Assembly (NCBI GenBank): GCA_021810725.1
Contig: JAJZIE010000031.1
Location: 1-15,204 of the forward strand
DNA from: Bacillota bacterium
Lineage (GTDB): Bacteria; Bacillota; Sulfobacillia; JAJZYS01; JAJYTV01
DNA: 15,204 nt
Direction of reading: 5' to 3'
Shown: positions 13,882 through 15,204 of the stretch, in pieces
Layout of the letters: each line of letters opens with the position of its first letter
Position numbering within the stretch: the stretch's first letter is position 1
The notes under the pieces: model-generated
What the model saw: only the letters and a program-made list of their open reading frames with translations
Databases searched by the model: none
What the model was told of the DNA's origin: nothing
Translations under genes and position numbers: made by a program

Positions 13882-15204
13882 TCAGAAGGGCACCTCCGTG
13901 CGCTCGTCGCGGACGCGGCGGGCCTTGTGGTCCCAGCGCGGCAGGGAGTTCGGCGCCGCTTCCCGCACGTCCACGCGGATGCCGACCGAGCGGCGCAGGT
14001 CGTGGGCCAGGCGTTCCACGAGGCTCAGCACCTCGTCAGGCGGTGCGGTCCTGCCGAGATCCAGCAGCACCGTGACCTCGTCGAGGTTGCCGCGGCGCCA
14101 GATGCGCACCTGGAACTCGGCGACCTCCGGGTAGCGCCGCACCACCTCCTCGATCTGCGTCGGGTAGACGACGACGCCGCGGATCTTCTTCATGTCGTCG
14201 AGGCGCGCGAGGACGCCGCCCTCGATCGAGAGGAGGGTGCGTCCGCAGGGGCAGTCCCTGTCCGCCAGCCGCACGATGTCGCGCGTTCTGTAGCGCAGAA
14301 GCGGCAGGGCCTGGCGGTAGAGCGACGTCAGGACGAGTTCTCCCGTTCCGCCCGGAGCCACGGGATCGCCCGTGTCGATGTCCAGCACCTCGGGATAGGC
14401 GTAGTCCTCGTGGATATGGTCGAGGCCGGACTCCTCGGCGCAGGAGAAGCCCCAGGCGGCGATCTCGGTGAGACCGGGGAGGTCGCAGACGCGCGCGCCG
14501 AACGCATCCTCGATGCGGGCCCGCGTCGAGGGAATGGCGGCCCCCGCCTCGCCGGTATGCCAGGTGATGCGGATCTTCGAGCGTGAGAGGTCCTTGCCGA
14601 GCCGCCTGGCCGTCTCGGCCATGTGCAGGGCGTACGACGGCGTGCAGCCCAGCACCGTGACGCCGTAGTGCTCGATGATGTCGATGCGCTGCTCCGTCGA
14701 CATGCCGCCGACCGGGATCACGAGGCAGCCGATGTCCTGCGCCGCGTGGAACCCCGACCAGTAGCCGATCCAGGGTCCGTAGCCGAAGGCGCACATCACG
14801 ACGTCCTCCGCGCGCACGCCCATGGCGTAGAGGCCGCGGGCGTACGAGCGGTAGAAGCCGAGAAAGTCGTTGCCGGTGTCGAGCACGTGGACCGGGCGAC
14901 CGGTGGTGCCGGAGGTGAAGTGCAGCCGCTGCGCGAGTTCCGGGGGCACGCCCGTGACCGTGCCGTAGAGAGGCGTGCTGTGCTGGTCCGAGAGGAGTTC
15001 CTCCTTGGTGGTGAAGGGAAGGCGGCGGATGTCGTCGAGCGTCTGGATGTCCCCCGGGCGCACGCCCGCCTGATCGAGCTTGCGGCGGTAGAAGAGGGTG
15101 TGCTCGTACGCGTAGGCGACCTGCCGTCTCAGGCGCTCGAGCTGGAACGCCCGCATGCGGTCGCGCGGCCAGGTTTCGCGCTCGTCGTAGCAACGTCCGT
15201 CCGG
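13882..15204 (-). CDS. PaaK-like adenylate-forming CoA ligase, 5' truncated
   Basis: A ligase of the phenylacetate-CoA ligase family, which activates a carboxylic acid with ATP and transfers it to coenzyme A. Numbered from the in-frame ATG 15156, the motifs are the AMP-binding loop HFTSGTTGRPV (79-89), GLTEIAAWGF (228-237), LLRYRTRDIVRL (286-297), the Cys-rich CPCGRT (302-307), the KKIRGVVVYPTQIEEVV hinge region (323-339) and the catalytic Lys411 (LPRWDHKARRV). All are present. The frame stays open from ATG 15156 to the right edge. The extra codons read CYDERETWPRDR, which is the usual PaaK-family beginning before LQLERL, so the real start is beyond 15204. The acid substrate is not readable. 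It converges on the lyase operon, and its chemistry would fit CoA activation of an acid made by an aldehyde dehydrogenase. Confidence 0.9.
   Translation of the reverse strand, partial: PDGRCYDERETWPRDRMRAFQLERLRRQVAYAYEHTLFYRRKLDQAGVRPGDIQTLDDIRRLPFTTKEELLSDQHSTPLYGTVTGVPPELAQRLHFTSGTTGRPVHVLDTGNDFLGFYRSYARGLYAMGVRAEDVVMCAFGYGPWIGYWSGFHAAQDIGCLVIPVGGMSTEQRIDIIEHYGVTVLGCTPSYALHMAETARRLGKDLSRSKIRITWHTGEAGAAIPSTRARIEDAFGARVCDLPGLTEIAAWGFSCAEESGLDHIHEDYAYPEVLDIDTGDPVAPGGTGELVLTSLYRQALPLLRYRTRDIVRLADRDCPCGRTLLSIEGGVLARLDDMKKIRGVVVYPTQIEEVVRRYPEVAEFQVRIWRRGNLDEVTVLLDLGRTAPPDEVLSLVERLAHDLRRSVGIRVDVREAAPNSLPRWDHKARRVRDERTEVPF

Noticed and set aside
1..15204. CRISPR arrays, tRNA or rRNA genes, insertion sequences, phage genes
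   Set aside because: I saw no regularly spaced repeats, no tRNA-like cloverleaf, and no transposase, integrase or phage protein motifs in any frame.

Overview
This is a high-GC (about 70 percent by eye in most genes) bacterial window with tight, overlapping gene starts and clear Shine-Dalgarno sites. A lipoprotein signal with a lipobox and an MscS-type channel end are present. No marker gene fixes the phylum. The gene content (SCP2 protein, MDR alcohol dehydrogenase, S1P-lyase homologue, PaaK-like ligase) would fit a metabolically versatile Gram-negative soil or sediment lineage, but that is inference.

Layout, left to right. (1) Bases 1-455: the C-terminal end of a small-conductance mechanosensitive channel, cut by the window edge. 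(2) 559-3597: a tightly coupled three-gene plus-strand operon of an SCP2-type lipid-binding protein, a zinc alcohol dehydrogenase and an NAD-dependent aldehyde dehydrogenase. It reads as an alcohol to aldehyde to acid oxidation module with its own carrier for a hydrophobic substrate. (3) 3598-6664: a stretch of visibly lower GC. It holds a minus-strand S41-family lipoprotein peptidase, a 59-codon remnant of a CPBP (CAAX-like) membrane protease, and a plus-strand methyltransferase with an N-terminal zinc-ribbon (Trm112-like) domain. It looks like an inserted or differently evolving segment. (4) 6723-8545: two minus-strand genes, a DUF421/YetF membrane protein and an M29 metallo-aminopeptidase, separated by a very strong hairpin. 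The aminopeptidase has no ATG or GTG where its start should be. (5) 8776-13829: a plus-strand operon of an MFS transporter, a sphingosine-1-phosphate lyase homologue, an FGGY-family kinase and a short-chain dehydrogenase. It ends at a 12-bp perfect inverted repeat that looks like a bidirectional terminator. (6) 13882-15204: a PaaK-like adenylate-forming CoA ligase on the minus strand, open through the right edge.

The most interesting unit is region 5. A kinase next to a PLP-dependent lyase that cleaves phosphorylated amino alcohols, with a transporter and a dehydrogenase, suggests a compact uptake, phosphorylation, C-C cleavage and redox pathway for an amino-diol or sphingoid-like compound. 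The aldehyde dehydrogenase of region 2 and the ligase of region 6 could oxidise and CoA-activate the aldehyde that such a lyase releases. That connection is inference from family chemistry and gene order only.
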